The notes below the pieces were generated by a model, which was given only the letters and a program-made list of their open reading frames with translations, did no database searches and was not told the DNA's origin. From the NCBI RefSeq assembly GCF_000816085.1, contig NZ_CP008747.1, forward strand, positions 248,001 to 312,000: a DNA stretch of 64,000 nucleotides. The letters run 5' to 3'. Source of the DNA: Staphylococcus hyicus. Lineage in GTDB: Bacteria > Bacillota > Bacilli > Staphylococcales > Staphylococcaceae. The position numbers and the translations under genes are program-made. Every line of letters begins with the position of its first letter. Position 1 is the stretch's first letter. Below, piece by piece: positions 11,615 through 22,461 of the stretch.

Positions 11615-11701
11615 AACATGGGTTGAAGGGGCTAGGCACAATTTCAATGAATGTCATTCATTGTCAAAGACACGTGCTTCTAGCCTCTTTGACAACATGT
11701 T
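11615..11701. other. Long imperfect hairpin between sraP and secY2
   Basis: Nested arms: AACATG with CATGTT (outermost), AAGGGGCTAG (11626-11635) with CTAGCCTCTT (11680-11689, one G-U pair), GCAC with GTGC, and an apex AATGAAT-GTC-ATTCATT. There is no clear T-run, so it may be a weak terminator, processing site or stabiliser setting the ratio of adhesin to export machinery, not a simple terminator. Confidence 0.7.
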
Positions 11702-11717
11702 ATAAAAGAGGGTTAAT

Positions 11718-12941
11718 GTGAAGAATCAGTTGTTTTTTCGTATTTTAGGACAATACGAATATAAAATTTTACATAAACGTATCATGTATACATTGTTCAT
11801 ATTATTCATATACATATTTGGAAGTCATGTATCCATTGTTAGTCAAGATAAAATGAATCATGATTATGGGTCGTTTTATAAGTTGGCTGTCTCAAATATG
11901 GGTGGAGACATTCATACATTAAATATCTTTTCTCTTGGTCTCGGACCGTGGTTAACCGCAATGATTTTTCTTATGTTGTTACGTTATCGCAATATTGAAA
12001 AAACTATGCGACAAACACGTAAAGAAAAACACTATCAAGAAAAGTTTTTAACGTTAGCTTTATGTGTGTTACAAGGCTATTTTGTTATCCATCAGTCGGT
12101 CACTAAAGATCACATTAAAGAGGTTAATTTATTTCTTTTATTGTTAGTGATTGTGACTGGGGCGATGATGCTTGTTTGGTTAGCTGATCAAAATGTTCGT
12201 TATGGGATTGCTGGTCCAATGCCGATTGTTCTATTAAGTATCGTGCGCTCTATGTTTAATCAAAGGATACCAGAGCTTCATGTACACACAGTCATTTTGG
12301 TGATTATCGTCATATTAATTATCTTGGCGTTAGTGGTTTTATTAATGATTGAATTGGTCGAATATCGTTTGACCTATCAAGATATTATGCACATTACCCA
12401 TACACGTTCGAAGTCTTATCTAGCATGGAAGCTTAATCCTGCTGGAAGTATTTCCATCATGATTAGCTTATCTGTGTTTATTCTTTTAAATAGTCTTATT
12501 AATATTATTGTCAGTGCCTATACAGGTAAGTCATTGGATGTGAGATTTTTAAGTTTTGAAAATGTAGAAGGAATTACTATATATATTCTAATGCAAATTA
12601 TTTTAGGATATTTATTGTCTCGCTTACTTATTAATACTAAACAAAAGGCTAAAGATTTTCTAAAAAATGGTAATTATTTTGAAAGTGTTTATCCTGGCGA
12701 TGAAACGGACACTTTCCTAAATCATAAAGCACGTATTATATGTTGGATGGGCGCTCTGATTGTAGGTATTATTATAGGAATTCCATTGTATTGCACGTTA
12801 TTTGTCCCTCAACTTTCACAACAAATATACTTTGCGATTCAGTTGATTATTCTTGTATACATTAGCATCAATATAGCAGAGACGATTCGAACCTATTTGT
12901 ATTTTGATAAATATCAACAGTTTTTGACTAAATATTGGTAA
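11718..12941 (+). CDS. secY2: Accessory Sec translocase channel SecY2
   Basis: SecY2 forms the membrane channel through which the glycosylated serine-rich adhesin is exported, driven by SecA2. The 407-residue protein has about ten hydrophobic segments, as in SecY, and early SecY-like features (YIFGSHVS, then NIFSLGLGPWLTAMI), but is shorter and more divergent than housekeeping SecY. The start is GTG at 11718, preceded by AAAAGAGGG; the overlapping ATG at 11716 is followed at once by a stop. It is the first gene after the adhesin and is 10 bases from asp1. Confidence 0.9.
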   Translation: MKNQLFFRILGQYEYKILHKRIMYTLFILFIYIFGSHVSIVSQDKMNHDYGSFYKLAVSNMGGDIHTLNIFSLGLGPWLTAMIFLMLLRYRNIEKTMRQTRKEKHYQEKFLTLALCVLQGYFVIHQSVTKDHIKEVNLFLLLLVIVTGAMMLVWLADQNVRYGIAGPMPIVLLSIVRSMFNQRIPELHVHTVILVIIVILIILALVVLLMIELVEYRLTYQDIMHITHTRSKSYLAWKLNPAGSISIMISLSVFILLNSLINIIVSAYTGKSLDVRFLSFENVEGITIYILMQIILGYLLSRLLINTKQKAKDFLKNGNYFESVYPGDETDTFLNHKARIICWMGALIVGIIIGIPLYCTLFVPQLSQQIYFAIQLIILVYISINIAETIRTYLYFDKYQQFLTKYW

Positions 12942-12951
12942 GGAGAGTTTT

Positions 12952-14508
12952 ATGAAACGTTTTATACCGGCTTGGTATAGCCGTAATCAATGGTGGGAAT
13001 GTCAAGCACAGCCCTTTTTTCGTAAGCGTACGATTACTGAATTTGACGACATCATTAGTTTAATGTCAATGCATTATCAAAATGACAATCATTTTGAAAT
13101 TATTGTTTTAAACTACAATCCATGTTTACGTACTTTTTTACATCGTCATGGTTTGTTTGAAGCCACGTATTGGTCTGTATTTGATAACATTCAAGGTTTT
13201 AATCATCAAACACCACAATCTGTAGATTATCGTCAACTGAATTGGCCTACCGGTACAGAATTTATTTACACACCTTATCTTATTCGTGCGATTGTTAGTG
13301 CGCACCAGTATTCGAATATTTATTTTAGTCAAGATGGCTATTTGATTTGGATAGAAGATTATGAGGCTGGTGTGTTGTGTCGTCGTTATGTATTTGATGA
13401 CCGTGGTTTTTTATCGAGCATGGCTTACTACGACAGTGAAGGGAAACCCGATTATACACGCTACATGACATGTGATGGGGATTGGGTTTTAGAAGAGTGC
13501 ATGAAAGAGGGCACGGTTAACGTTCATGAAAAATATTACCACCGGTTTAAATATCATCAATATGCATCCATGGTAAATGTGATTGAAGAATATTTAGCCT
13601 ATAATCGTGATGCGATTGTGGACGAAGCAGACACAATTTTCGTGGCATCTGATGTGCGTCATAATGCGATTATTGCACGTACGTTTAATCAACATCATCT
13701 ATGTTATTCGGTTTTCAAGCAACGAAATACTAATTTGGATTTTGACACTTTGACATCTATGAAAGCAGGACAAAGTTGGATTGTAGATACGCTTGAAAAT
13801 GAACGTAAGTTGGATGTATTTGTGTTAGAACAACAACTAGAGACACGTGTGATGCGTATTACTCCGTTTGATGCCCAAGTAATGACAAATATGAGTAGTC
13901 AACTACATGAAACGTATATTGGTTTATGGATTGATGGCCTGAGTGATGCGCAATTGAAACCATTGTTAGCCCAATTTGTTCATTATATGACGGAAAATGA
14001 GTCAGTGCGTATTGTTTTGATGTCAAAGAGGGCTCAGCATCAGATTTCTCAATGGTTACGTAATGAAATTACAATCATTAATGATCGTTTTAATGGAAGA
14101 TCAGACATTTCAGAGGAATTTGCTGAATTGATGAAAGAGGATGAAGACATTGCCTACGTGGAGTTGAAATGGGTTCCTTTCGAAATTGATATTATTGAAG
14201 CAATTTCTACGCTGCGTATCATGATTGATTTATCAGAGGAGCCAGATTTATTTTTACAAATTAGCTGTTTGGGTGCAGGGCTACCTCAAATCAACAAAAG
14301 CCAAACAGATTATGTACAACATGGGGCTAATGGGATTGTTGTCGCTTCAGAAAAAGAAGTATTAGCGTCATTAGATTATTTTTTAGCACATTTAAAAAAT
14401 TGGAATTATTCATATGCGTATGCGCAAAAGCTTGCTAAAACGTATGCGTCTGAAAATATTATAGAACAATTAGATCAATTGATTGAAGGTGAGTACAGTG
14501 GCGCGTAA
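12952..14508 (+). CDS. asp1: Accessory Sec system protein Asp1
   Basis: Asp1 forms a complex with Asp2 and Asp3 that is needed for export of serine-rich glycoproteins through SecA2/SecY2; family members have a glycosyltransferase-like fold without proven activity. The 518-residue product begins with FIPAWYSRNQWWE, the typical start of Asp1, and lacks membrane segments or a signal peptide. Its position between secY2 and asp2 is the standard order. An ATG after AAGGAGAG supports the start. Its 3' end overlaps asp2 by 11 bases, suggesting coupled translation. Confidence 0.9.
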   Translation: MKRFIPAWYSRNQWWECQAQPFFRKRTITEFDDIISLMSMHYQNDNHFEIIVLNYNPCLRTFLHRHGLFEATYWSVFDNIQGFNHQTPQSVDYRQLNWPTGTEFIYTPYLIRAIVSAHQYSNIYFSQDGYLIWIEDYEAGVLCRRYVFDDRGFLSSMAYYDSEGKPDYTRYMTCDGDWVLEECMKEGTVNVHEKYYHRFKYHQYASMVNVIEEYLAYNRDAIVDEADTIFVASDVRHNAIIARTFNQHHLCYSVFKQRNTNLDFDTLTSMKAGQSWIVDTLENERKLDVFVLEQQLETRVMRITPFDAQVMTNMSSQLHETYIGLWIDGLSDAQLKPLLAQFVHYMTENESVRIVLMSKRAQHQISQWLRNEITIINDRFNGRSDISEEFAELMKEDEDIAYVELKWVPFEIDIIEAISTLRIMIDLSEEPDLFLQISCLGAGLPQINKSQTDYVQHGANGIVVASEKEVLASLDYFLAHLKNWNYSYAYAQKLAKTYASENIIEQLDQLIEGEYSGA

Positions 14509-16060
14509 GTTCAGGGTATTACAAATTGGAGGGCACGATTATGGTCCGCATTTCGAAGACAGTAAACATACAGATTGGGATTATTTAAATCCTGATGTTT
14601 TTGAAAATTTTAGCGATTATACCCATGCGGTGAAGACGACCATCAAAGTGCATGGAAAATTTGACTTTGTTTTTGTGCAAACGTCATTTTCTGAAGGATT
14701 AATGGGAACATTGGATCTCGTTAGTCAACCTTATACGACATACGTTGATAAACAGTTTTGGGATACAGATTTTGAAAACCATGCTTTAGTTCATGAGCGT
14801 ATGATACGACCGCTTTACTATAACTCACCCAACGATTTATATGAAATAATAAAATCTGTTACGTTTCCTGGTCAATATGGGGACAAAGTATCTCCAAAGT
14901 ATTGTATTGTGAGTCCGTCATTTGAAGGCGAGGCTCATTATGAAGGGAACAAAGCGTTAGTACTCTCGGGGGATTTTGGAAAGGAAATGACACCCATCCT
15001 ATCATGGCAAAAGCACTTGTTTTATGACGAAGGTAAAGTGATTCAAATCTGGCCGGAGTTTACTGTAACCGGTAATGTTGAAGTTGAATTTGTGTTTCGA
15101 TTAATCACACAAGGAACTGCAGATACGTTCGTTGAAGAATATGTACGTCATCATACTGAATGGGATGCGCCTTTAGAAATACCTAGGCGTACCCATGATG
15201 CGTATATTATTATAAGCGCACGTGCAAAGGGGCAAGGAACATTTCATATGGGTGCCGTGCATAAACGATGGTCGCGTTTAGATTTAGGCCAATTTATATT
15301 AGGTGGTAAGCGTTTTTCAGATATAAACCATGATGAGTTTATTTACTATTTTAATCCTGGTGATATGAAACCACCACTAAATGTGTATTTTAGTGGGTAT
15401 CGTCCGGCAGAGGGATTTGAAGGTTATTTTATGATGAATCGGTTCAATGCACCTTTCATTTTAATAGGTGATCCACGTATTGAAGGTGGCGCATTTTACC
15501 TCGGTTCTGAAACGTTTGAACAAGCGATTAAAAACGTGATACAAGATGGGTTAGATTATCTCGGATTTAACCGTAATGAATTAATACTATCTGGGTTGTC
15601 TATGGGGTCTTTCGGTGCATTATATTATGGAGCACAGTTAAATCCTGCTGGCATTGTAGTAGGTAAGCCATTAATTAATGTAGGTACTATCGCTCAGAAT
15701 ATGCCCTTACAACGTCCAGAAGATTTTGGCACAGCACTTGATGTCCTTTTGAAAAATGAAGGCGGATTAGAGGTCAGTCATATTGAACATTTAAATCGTA
15801 AGTTTTGGGATAAGATTGAAAATGCGGACTTTTCTAGAACAACGTTTGCGATTGCGTATATGGAACAAGATGATTACGACATGCATGCCTTTAAGATGCT
15901 GTTGTCAGTTATGACGCGTCAACATGCGCGTGTTATGAGTCGTGGTGTGCCAGGGAGACACAATGATGATTCACCTACGATTACAAGTTGGTTTGTTAAT
16001 TTTTACAATATTATTTTGGAAAGCCAGTTCGGGAGAGTGACACACCGTGCAAAATCATAA
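14498..16060 (+). CDS. asp2: Accessory Sec system protein Asp2 (glycan acetyltransferase/hydrolase fold)
   Basis: Asp2 works with Asp1 and Asp3 in adhesin export. In streptococci it also O-acetylates the adhesin's GlcNAc residues with a serine-hydrolase-type active site. Here the nucleophile motif GLSMGSFGA is clear in the C-terminal half, and a C-terminal GRHNDD supplies a plausible catalytic His. The frame is open from a TTG at 14483, but a GTG at 14498, 5 bases after AAGGTGA, gives MARKFRVLQIGG, the usual N-terminus, so I start there (520 residues). It overlaps both asp1 and asp3. Confidence 0.9.
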   Translation: MARKFRVLQIGGHDYGPHFEDSKHTDWDYLNPDVFENFSDYTHAVKTTIKVHGKFDFVFVQTSFSEGLMGTLDLVSQPYTTYVDKQFWDTDFENHALVHERMIRPLYYNSPNDLYEIIKSVTFPGQYGDKVSPKYCIVSPSFEGEAHYEGNKALVLSGDFGKEMTPILSWQKHLFYDEGKVIQIWPEFTVTGNVEVEFVFRLITQGTADTFVEEYVRHHTEWDAPLEIPRRTHDAYIIISARAKGQGTFHMGAVHKRWSRLDLGQFILGGKRFSDINHDEFIYYFNPGDMKPPLNVYFSGYRPAEGFEGYFMMNRFNAPFILIGDPRIEGGAFYLGSETFEQAIKNVIQDGLDYLGFNRNELILSGLSMGSFGALYYGAQLNPAGIVVGKPLINVGTIAQNMPLQRPEDFGTALDVLLKNEGGLEVSHIEHLNRKFWDKIENADFSRTTFAIAYMEQDDYDMHAFKMLLSVMTRQHARVMSRGVPGRHNDDSPTITSWFVNFYNIILESQFGRVTHRAKS

Positions 16061-16949
16061 CTATACCATTCGTTGGACTCAAATCATTCCTAATACGTTT
16101 ATGTATGGCTCGCGATTACAATTTAAAAGTCATGAAACGATTTTTAAAAATCGCCTCATGCCATCTGGCATCGTGATTCACGAATGGGAAATGATGACGG
16201 ATTATGCTGAAGAAAAAATAATACCGACTTTGCCTATTTTAAAAAGAGGGGAAACGTACCTTTTTTCGTTTGATTACGATGTTGAACCTAACACAGGTAT
16301 TTATTTCAAAATCATATTTAAGCGTCGTAATGGCACTGTAGCGGATATGCGAATCATTCAACAAAATGAAGTTGCTATTACATATCCATATGAAGCATTT
16401 TCATATGAACTACAAATGATTAATGCGGCATCTACCTATGTGTGTTTCCGAAAAATTACAATTCAAAGACAGAGTATTAAGACGGTTTCTTTTCCCTTAG
16501 CTGTATCATCTATTATGAATGAAGCTCAGACTTTACCGATATTGAATATTGTTTTCACAGAAACGCAACCTTTGTCTTCCGATGCGATACGTGAAGTTAA
16601 AAATGTTATCAAAGTGGAACATTGGCAACATTATTCTTTAGAAATGATCTATGAGGCCTTAGCGCATCTTAAAAATACAGCGACACTGAATTGTATTGGA
16701 TACTGTACAGAATCGAGTGCTATAGCTTATGAAATGGCAACATTGTTGAATGGGACTGCGTTTGTCACGCATCACTTCAAGCACACAGCGGATCACGAAC
16801 AACAAGCTCCACCACTTGTCCGTTATACAGAAGCGTTACATGATGTTCAAGCGCATACGTTTATGGTTCAACAGCTGTTGAATCCAAGTCGTTATTTAAA
16901 TAATATTGACATCAATATGTTGAATGGAGGGCGCTATCGTGAATGCTAA
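16047..16949 (+). CDS. asp3: Accessory Sec system protein Asp3
   Basis: Asp3 is a partner of Asp1 and Asp2 in the accessory Sec complex and helps bind the unfolded adhesin. The 300-residue product starts at GTG 16047 after GGGAGAG, inside the end of asp2. The N-terminal half contains the family's conserved segments ([31 protein letters not shown]). The C-terminal part, with a stretch resembling an alpha/beta-hydrolase region, extends beyond the roughly 150-250 residues seen in streptococcal Asp3. No membrane segments. It overlaps secA2 by 11 bases. Confidence 0.87.
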   Translation: MQNHNYTIRWTQIIPNTFMYGSRLQFKSHETIFKNRLMPSGIVIHEWEMMTDYAEEKIIPTLPILKRGETYLFSFDYDVEPNTGIYFKIIFKRRNGTVADMRIIQQNEVAITYPYEAFSYELQMINAASTYVCFRKITIQRQSIKTVSFPLAVSSIMNEAQTLPILNIVFTETQPLSSDAIREVKNVIKVEHWQHYSLEMIYEALAHLKNTATLNCIGYCTESSAIAYEMATLLNGTAFVTHHFKHTADHEQQAPPLVRYTEALHDVQAHTFMVQQLLNPSRYLNNIDINMLNGGRYREC

Positions 16950-19329
16950 AATTGGGAAAATGATTAATGATATGCGTCTCAAACGCCTTCATAAAATATT
17001 AAAAAAAGTCAACCGCTATCGTGATACATTTGCTGAAATGTCAGACACAGCACTTCAAGCGAAAACGGCAGAATTTAAACAAGCTATACATCAAGGGGTA
17101 TCCCTAACAGATTTATTACCTGAAGCGTATGCGGTTTTACGTGAAGCAAGCCAGCGTGTATTAGGGATGTATCCGAAAGATGTTCAGGTGCTCGGTGCTA
17201 TTGTCCTTCACGAAGGGAATATCGCAGAAATGCAAACGGGTGAAGGGAAAACACTCACAGCAACGATGCCACTATACTTGAATGCTTTAACGGGTAAAGG
17301 AGCCTATTTAATTACGACGAATGATTATTTAGCGCGTCGAGATTATGAAGAGATGAAACCGTTATTTGAATGGTTAGGTTTGACCATTGCGTTAGGGTTT
17401 GTTGATATTCCTGATTATGAATATGCACCGGGTGAAAAACAAAATATTTATAATCATGACATTATTTATACGACAAATGGGCGTCTTGGTTTCGATTATT
17501 TAATAGATAACTTAGCTGACGGACAAGAAGGTAAATTTATGCCTGAATTATTTTTTGGCATTATTGACGAAGCGGATTCCATTATTTTAGATTCTGCACA
17601 AACACCGCTCGTCATTTCGGGGGCACCACGTGTACAATCAAATTTATTTCATATAGTGAAAGCATTCGTTGAAACGTTACATGAAGATGTCCATTTTAAA
17701 ATGAAAAAGACGAAAAAAGAAATATGGCTTACACCTGAAGGGATTTCAGCGGCAAACGCCTATTTTGGAGTGCAAAATATTTTCAACCAATCGTATTTTG
17801 ATTTGGTAAGAAATATTAATTTGGCGTTACGCGCACGTCACTTATTTGAATCCAATTTGGACTATTTTGTCTATGATGGTGAAGTGGTGTTAATTGACCG
17901 TATTACTGGACGGATGTTACCAGGAACAAAATTACAAGCAGGATTACACCAAGCGATTGAATCTAAAGAAGATGTAGAGTTAACTCGAGATATGAGTGTC
18001 ATGGCGACAATCACATTTCAAAACTTATTTCGACAATTTGATGCATTTTCCGGTATGTCTGCCACGAGTAAATTAGGAGAAAAAGAATTTTTCGATTTGT
18101 ATTCAAAAATCGTTGTGCAAATTCCTACGGATAAACCGATTGAGCGGATAGATTATGAAGATCGTGTGTTTAAAAATGCAGATGATAAAAATGCGGCGAT
18201 TTTAAAGCGAATCCAAGCATTAAATGAAACAAAGCGTCCTGTGTTGTTAATTACACGAACAGCGGAAGTGGCTGAGTATTTTTCAACGGCATTATTCGAC
18301 TTAAACATTCCGAATAATTTACTGATTGCACAAAATGTTGCGAAAGAAGCGCAAATGATTTCTGAAGCAGGACAACTCGGTGCAGTGACAGTTGCAACGA
18401 GCATGGCTGGCCGTGGTACTGATATAAAGTTGGAAGACGGTGTGAAAGCACTTGGTGGCCTTGCTGTCATCATTAGCGAACATATGGAAAATAGTCGTGT
18501 TGATCGCCAACTGCGTGGTCGCTCAGGTCGTCAAGGTGATCCTGGTTCTTCACAAATTTATATTTCACTGGAAGACTACCTTGTAGAGCGCTGGGGTAAA
18601 GGGAATATGATTAAAAATGACAAACTTAACCAAGTGGACAGTGCGATGTTAGAAAACAGTCGCTTCTTTCAAAAACGTGTTCAAAACATTGTGTCGCGTG
18701 CACAACGTGTGTCAGAAGAACATGGTGTCATTCAACGTGAAATGGCGAATGAATATGAGAAAAGTATCAGTATACAGCGTGAACTCATTTATAAAGAACG
18801 TGATCGTGTCCTCGATTTATGGGACATTGGGGCGTTAGACTTATCTCAAATAGCAAGTGATGTCTTTCAGGCGGCATACCGTCAACACAAATTAAATTCT
18901 GAGGAAAATGTTATTGATTATATATATATAAACATTAGTTTTCAATTTGCAGGTGATTTATCAGAACTGCCGTTACATCAAGAACAAGATGTTGTCGCAT
19001 TTTTAGTACATCAATTTGAATCTACCCTTCTCGCGCAAAAACAGTCGTTAAATGATGATTATTTTTATACACGCTTCGTTCAAAAAGCAATATTAAAAGC
19101 GATTGATAGTAATTGGATTCAACAAGTAGATCATTTACAACAATTAAAGAGTAGCGTTCAAAACCGTCAAAATGGTCAACGTAACGCGATTTTTGAATAT
19201 CATAGAGTAGCATTAGAATCTTTTGAAGCGATGAGTACGGATATCAAGGAACAGATCATTCACAATCTTTGTCAAAGTGTAACGGCTTTTGATAAAGAGG
19301 GCAAACTTGTCGTGCATTTTCCAAATTAA
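16939..19329 (+). CDS. secA2: Accessory Sec ATPase SecA2
   Basis: SecA2 is the ATPase motor that pushes the glycosylated adhesin through SecY2. Motifs of the SecA helicase core are present: Walker A in [14 protein letters not shown], Walker B in GIIDEADSI, and the second nucleotide-binding domain with [12 protein letters not shown] and [14 protein letters not shown]. It lacks the C-terminal zinc-binding tail of housekeeping SecA, as expected for SecA2. Although the frame opens at an ATG at 16924, GGAGG lies after that ATG and 8 bases ahead of a GTG at 16939. I use that GTG, giving 796 residues starting MNAKIGKM. Confidence 0.93.
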   Translation: MNAKIGKMINDMRLKRLHKILKKVNRYRDTFAEMSDTALQAKTAEFKQAIHQGVSLTDLLPEAYAVLREASQRVLGMYPKDVQVLGAIVLHEGNIAEMQTGEGKTLTATMPLYLNALTGKGAYLITTNDYLARRDYEEMKPLFEWLGLTIALGFVDIPDYEYAPGEKQNIYNHDIIYTTNGRLGFDYLIDNLADGQEGKFMPELFFGIIDEADSIILDSAQTPLVISGAPRVQSNLFHIVKAFVETLHEDVHFKMKKTKKEIWLTPEGISAANAYFGVQNIFNQSYFDLVRNINLALRARHLFESNLDYFVYDGEVVLIDRITGRMLPGTKLQAGLHQAIESKEDVELTRDMSVMATITFQNLFRQFDAFSGMSATSKLGEKEFFDLYSKIVVQIPTDKPIERIDYEDRVFKNADDKNAAILKRIQALNETKRPVLLITRTAEVAEYFSTALFDLNIPNNLLIAQNVAKEAQMISEAGQLGAVTVATSMAGRGTDIKLEDGVKALGGLAVIISEHMENSRVDRQLRGRSGRQGDPGSSQIYISLEDYLVERWGKGNMIKNDKLNQVDSAMLENSRFFQKRVQNIVSRAQRVSEEHGVIQREMANEYEKSISIQRELIYKERDRVLDLWDIGALDLSQIASDVFQAAYRQHKLNSEENVIDYIYINISFQFAGDLSELPLHQEQDVVAFLVHQFESTLLAQKQSLNDDYFYTRFVQKAILKAIDSNWIQQVDHLQQLKSSVQNRQNGQRNAIFEYHRVALESFEAMSTDIKEQIIHNLCQSVTAFDKEGKLVVHFPN

Positions 19330-19343
19330 AGAGGTGACTTATC

Positions 19344-20852
19344 GTGACATTATACAATATCAATTTTGGTATAGGATGGGCAAGTAGTGGTGTAGAATAT
19401 GCGCAAATGTATCGCGCCAAATTATTGAGGGGCTTGAATTACCCTCAAAAATACGTATTTTTAGATTTTATTAATGCAGAAAACATTCAAACATTAACTG
19501 AAAATATTGGTTTTAAAGATGATGAAGTGATTTGGTTATATCAATACTTTACAGATATTCCAATTGCGCCTTCGAGTTTTACGCTTGAACAACTTAAATC
19601 AGAAATTTATGAACCGATAGTACGTGAAGAAACGGAAGGGAAAATTCATCGTTTATTTTTGAATGACAATCAAACGTTTATCACGTGTTATTTAAAAAAT
19701 TTGGACCAAAACATTGTCGACCGCGCGGAATTTGTCATAGATGGGAAGTTGGTGCGTAAAGATTTTTATAGTTACGTACGTATCTTCTCTGAATATTATG
19801 CACCACATGAGAATGCTGCGAAAATCTATATGCGCCAATTTTATAATGAAGATGGGTCAATAGCATATAACGAATATATAGATGGACAAACGAATGTGTA
19901 TCGCTTTAAAAATAAAGTGCTATATAGCCGACAAGCATTTATTGCCTACTTTATGGAGTGTCTGAATTTAACTTCTAAAGATATTGTTCTTTTAGATCGT
20001 GCAAGTGAAGTAGGTCAAGCGCTCGTGCAACATAAGGGACAAAGTAAAATGGGAGTCGTTGTCCATGCGGAACATTTTAGTCAACATGCGACGGACGAAC
20101 ATCATGTATTATGGAATAATTATTATGAATATCAATTTATGCAAGCAAATGAAATTGACTTTTATATTACGGCAACACAATTACAAAATGATATTTTGAC
20201 AGCGCAATTTAAAAAGTATCATCACCGAACGCCAAAAGTGTATACCATTCCTGTCGGAAGCATACATGAACTTAAAAAGCCTAAACGAAAACGTCAACCA
20301 TATTCAATGATTAGTGCATCACGTTTAGCCAATGAAAAACATATTGATTGGCTAGTGCGTGCAGCAATTATAGCCAAAAAAGAGGTGCCAGCACTACAAT
20401 TTGATATTTACGGTGAAGGTGGGGCAAAAGGACAACTTGAAACGCTGATTCGAGAACACGAAGCTGGAGACTATATTCGTTTAAAAGGGCATGTGCATTT
20501 GGAAGATATATATCAAAAATATAAGTTGTTTGTCTCTGCATCTACGAGTGAAGGATTTGGTTTAACATTGTTAGAAGCGGTCGGATCAGGTTTAGGAATG
20601 ATAGGGTTTGATGTGAATTATGGAAATCCTACGTTTATTCGTGACGGTAAAAATGGTTATCTATTACCTGTCAATGCGAAAGAAGAAGCGTCTGAAGCAA
20701 TTGTGCAACGTTATGCAGCATCTATAGTTAAATTCTTTAATGATGGCCCTAGAGGAGCACATAAAGTGTCATACAATGTTGCGCGTCCATTCCTTACATC
20801 AGATATTCAACTTAAATGGAAACAATGTTTAGGAGAGGTGTCACATGATTAA
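19344..20852 (+). CDS. gtfA: Adhesin O-glycosyltransferase GtfA
   Basis: GtfA is the catalytic subunit of the GtfA-GtfB enzyme that transfers GlcNAc to serines of the serine-rich adhesin in the cytoplasm before export. The 502-residue product has the GtfA-type N-terminus (YNINFGIGWASSGVEYAQ) and a GT-B fold C-terminal half: ISASRLANEKHIDWL, then the nucleotide-sugar-binding block SASTSEGFGLTLLEAVGSGL with the conserved EGFGLTLLE. Start is GTG after GAGGTG. It overlaps gtfB by 8 bases, as expected for a complex made in fixed ratio. Confidence 0.92.
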   Translation: MTLYNINFGIGWASSGVEYAQMYRAKLLRGLNYPQKYVFLDFINAENIQTLTENIGFKDDEVIWLYQYFTDIPIAPSSFTLEQLKSEIYEPIVREETEGKIHRLFLNDNQTFITCYLKNLDQNIVDRAEFVIDGKLVRKDFYSYVRIFSEYYAPHENAAKIYMRQFYNEDGSIAYNEYIDGQTNVYRFKNKVLYSRQAFIAYFMECLNLTSKDIVLLDRASEVGQALVQHKGQSKMGVVVHAEHFSQHATDEHHVLWNNYYEYQFMQANEIDFYITATQLQNDILTAQFKKYHHRTPKVYTIPVGSIHELKKPKRKRQPYSMISASRLANEKHIDWLVRAAIIAKKEVPALQFDIYGEGGAKGQLETLIREHEAGDYIRLKGHVHLEDIYQKYKLFVSASTSEGFGLTLLEAVGSGLGMIGFDVNYGNPTFIRDGKNGYLLPVNAKEEASEAIVQRYAASIVKFFNDGPRGAHKVSYNVARPFLTSDIQLKWKQCLGEVSHD

Positions 20853-22185
20853 TTTATTTGAACGTTTTGACCTAAATGCACGTACGCTTTACGATACTTT
20901 ACGCCTTTCAAATCATAATGCGACAACCATTGTTATGGAAGATGATGGTTTTTTACCTGAAGGCATTGTGACGCCGTATCAATTTTTTTCGAATTACCGC
21001 ATTCCGAAACAATCTAAACCGCTTTATTTTAATGAAGTTGACGTCCCGCGATTTTGGGAGATTGAGGGCAATAATGATATTGCGTGGGTCAAAGATATGG
21101 GGGTCAAACGTGCCAAAATTAATTATCGTCCCAACCTTAAACCACGTATTGTAAGTCATGTGGATTGGTATGATGGCGAAGGGCGTTTACAATATGTAGA
21201 CCACTATACACAGCACGGTGTCCATTTCGCGCAATCTGTTTATGATACGTCAGGTAAACTAATCATGCGTAAATATATGGACCAACAAGGACGAGAAGTC
21301 ATATATGAAAATTTTATCGTGCAATCTATTATCTTACATTGGCAAGGGCAATCGTATCACTTCAATGATAAAGTGAACTTCGTGTTGTTTTTTATCCGTG
21401 CACTTAATATTGATTTATCGCAATTTATCATAAATTCTTTAGGGACGCCTTTTGCGGTATTGTACTATTTAGATACGAATGGTCATGACATATTATTTTG
21501 GCAAGAAGCGTGCCAAGGTCATATCCCTGGAAATATGACGTTGATGTTGAGTGGTAAACTGAAAAGACAGTTTGACGTTGTCGTTCCTGATTATACGGAG
21601 TATGAAACATTAACACAAAGTATGTCTATAGAAGAACGGGAACATGTTCATAATGCGGGTTACATTTATGACTATAAAAAAGTGAATGGGTATTCAATGG
21701 ATGTACTCATTATGACCAATTCTGATCAAATCCACAATTTGGGCGCAATTGTAGAAGCATGTCCGTTTGCTACATTCCATATTGGTGCGGTTACAGAAAT
21801 GTCGACAAATTTAACTGCATTTGATACCTATTCAAATGTAAAACTTTTTCCAGCGATTGAACGTGAAACGGTGAAACAGTTATATCAAAAGTGTGATATC
21901 TACTTAGATATTAATGAAGGTGGCGAAATTATTAATGCGGTACGTATGGCGTTTGATTATGACATGTTGATTTTCGCATACAATGACATCGCGCATAATA
22001 TTAGTGTTACAGCACCTGAAAATCGCTTTACGAAAACGGATGGGGGAGCCAGCCTTCAAACTGCATTAAAAGATGTTCAACAGAAAAAACGCTTCTTTAA
22101 AGTACGTCATACTTATCAAAAACAACATGTACAAGAAATTGAAGTAAAACGATTCAAAACATTGATATCAAAACTCAGTAATTAA
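20845..22185 (+). CDS. gtfB: Adhesin glycosylation partner GtfB
   Basis: GtfB is the adhesin-recognising partner that stabilises GtfA and helps hold the serine-rich substrate. The 446-residue protein has a degenerate GT-B fold; its N-terminal region (MINLFERFDLNARTLYDTLR, FLPEGIVTPYQFF) is typical, and a block near the C-terminus (CDIYLDINEGGEIINAVRMAF) is a decayed version of the sugar-nucleotide motif. Start is ATG after AGGAGAGG, within the end of gtfA. It is the last gene of the locus; a strong terminator follows. Confidence 0.9.
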   Translation: MINLFERFDLNARTLYDTLRLSNHNATTIVMEDDGFLPEGIVTPYQFFSNYRIPKQSKPLYFNEVDVPRFWEIEGNNDIAWVKDMGVKRAKINYRPNLKPRIVSHVDWYDGEGRLQYVDHYTQHGVHFAQSVYDTSGKLIMRKYMDQQGREVIYENFIVQSIILHWQGQSYHFNDKVNFVLFFIRALNIDLSQFIINSLGTPFAVLYYLDTNGHDILFWQEACQGHIPGNMTLMLSGKLKRQFDVVVPDYTEYETLTQSMSIEEREHVHNAGYIYDYKKVNGYSMDVLIMTNSDQIHNLGAIVEACPFATFHIGAVTEMSTNLTAFDTYSNVKLFPAIERETVKQLYQKCDIYLDINEGGEIINAVRMAFDYDMLIFAYNDIAHNISVTAPENRFTKTDGGASLQTALKDVQQKKRFFKVRHTYQKQHVQEIEVKRFKTLISKLSN

Positions 22186-22219
22186 AAGAATTTGAGCATG
22201 CGATATAGTGCTTCAAATT

Positions 22220-22262
22220 GCCTTCGAAATTCATTTGAACGATGAATTTTGAAGGCTTTTTT
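22220..22262 (+). terminator. Terminator after gtfB
   Basis: A 15-base arm (GCCTTCGAAATTCAT) pairs with ATGAATTTTGAAGGC over a 7-base loop and is followed by six T. It ends the accessory Sec/glycosylation operon. Confidence 0.9.
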
Positions 22263-22461
22263 CATTTGTGGAAGAGAGGCGTATCTCTTCATTTTATAAC
22301 TGACATGGTACAACTGCTTTTTTTGTAATGTGTCATTAAAAGCGTTTCATCATGTGTAGGACTTCAGACCGAAATATTGTAATAAAGTGTGTAACCATCG
22401 AATCTAAGTGGAAAACATGTTAAATTAAAGCTTACTTAATTCTATTAAAGAGGAATGGCTT

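Noticed and set aside
11688..11706. TTGACA...TATAAA as a secY2 promoter.
   Set aside because: The spacer is only 7 bases, too short for a sigma-A promoter.
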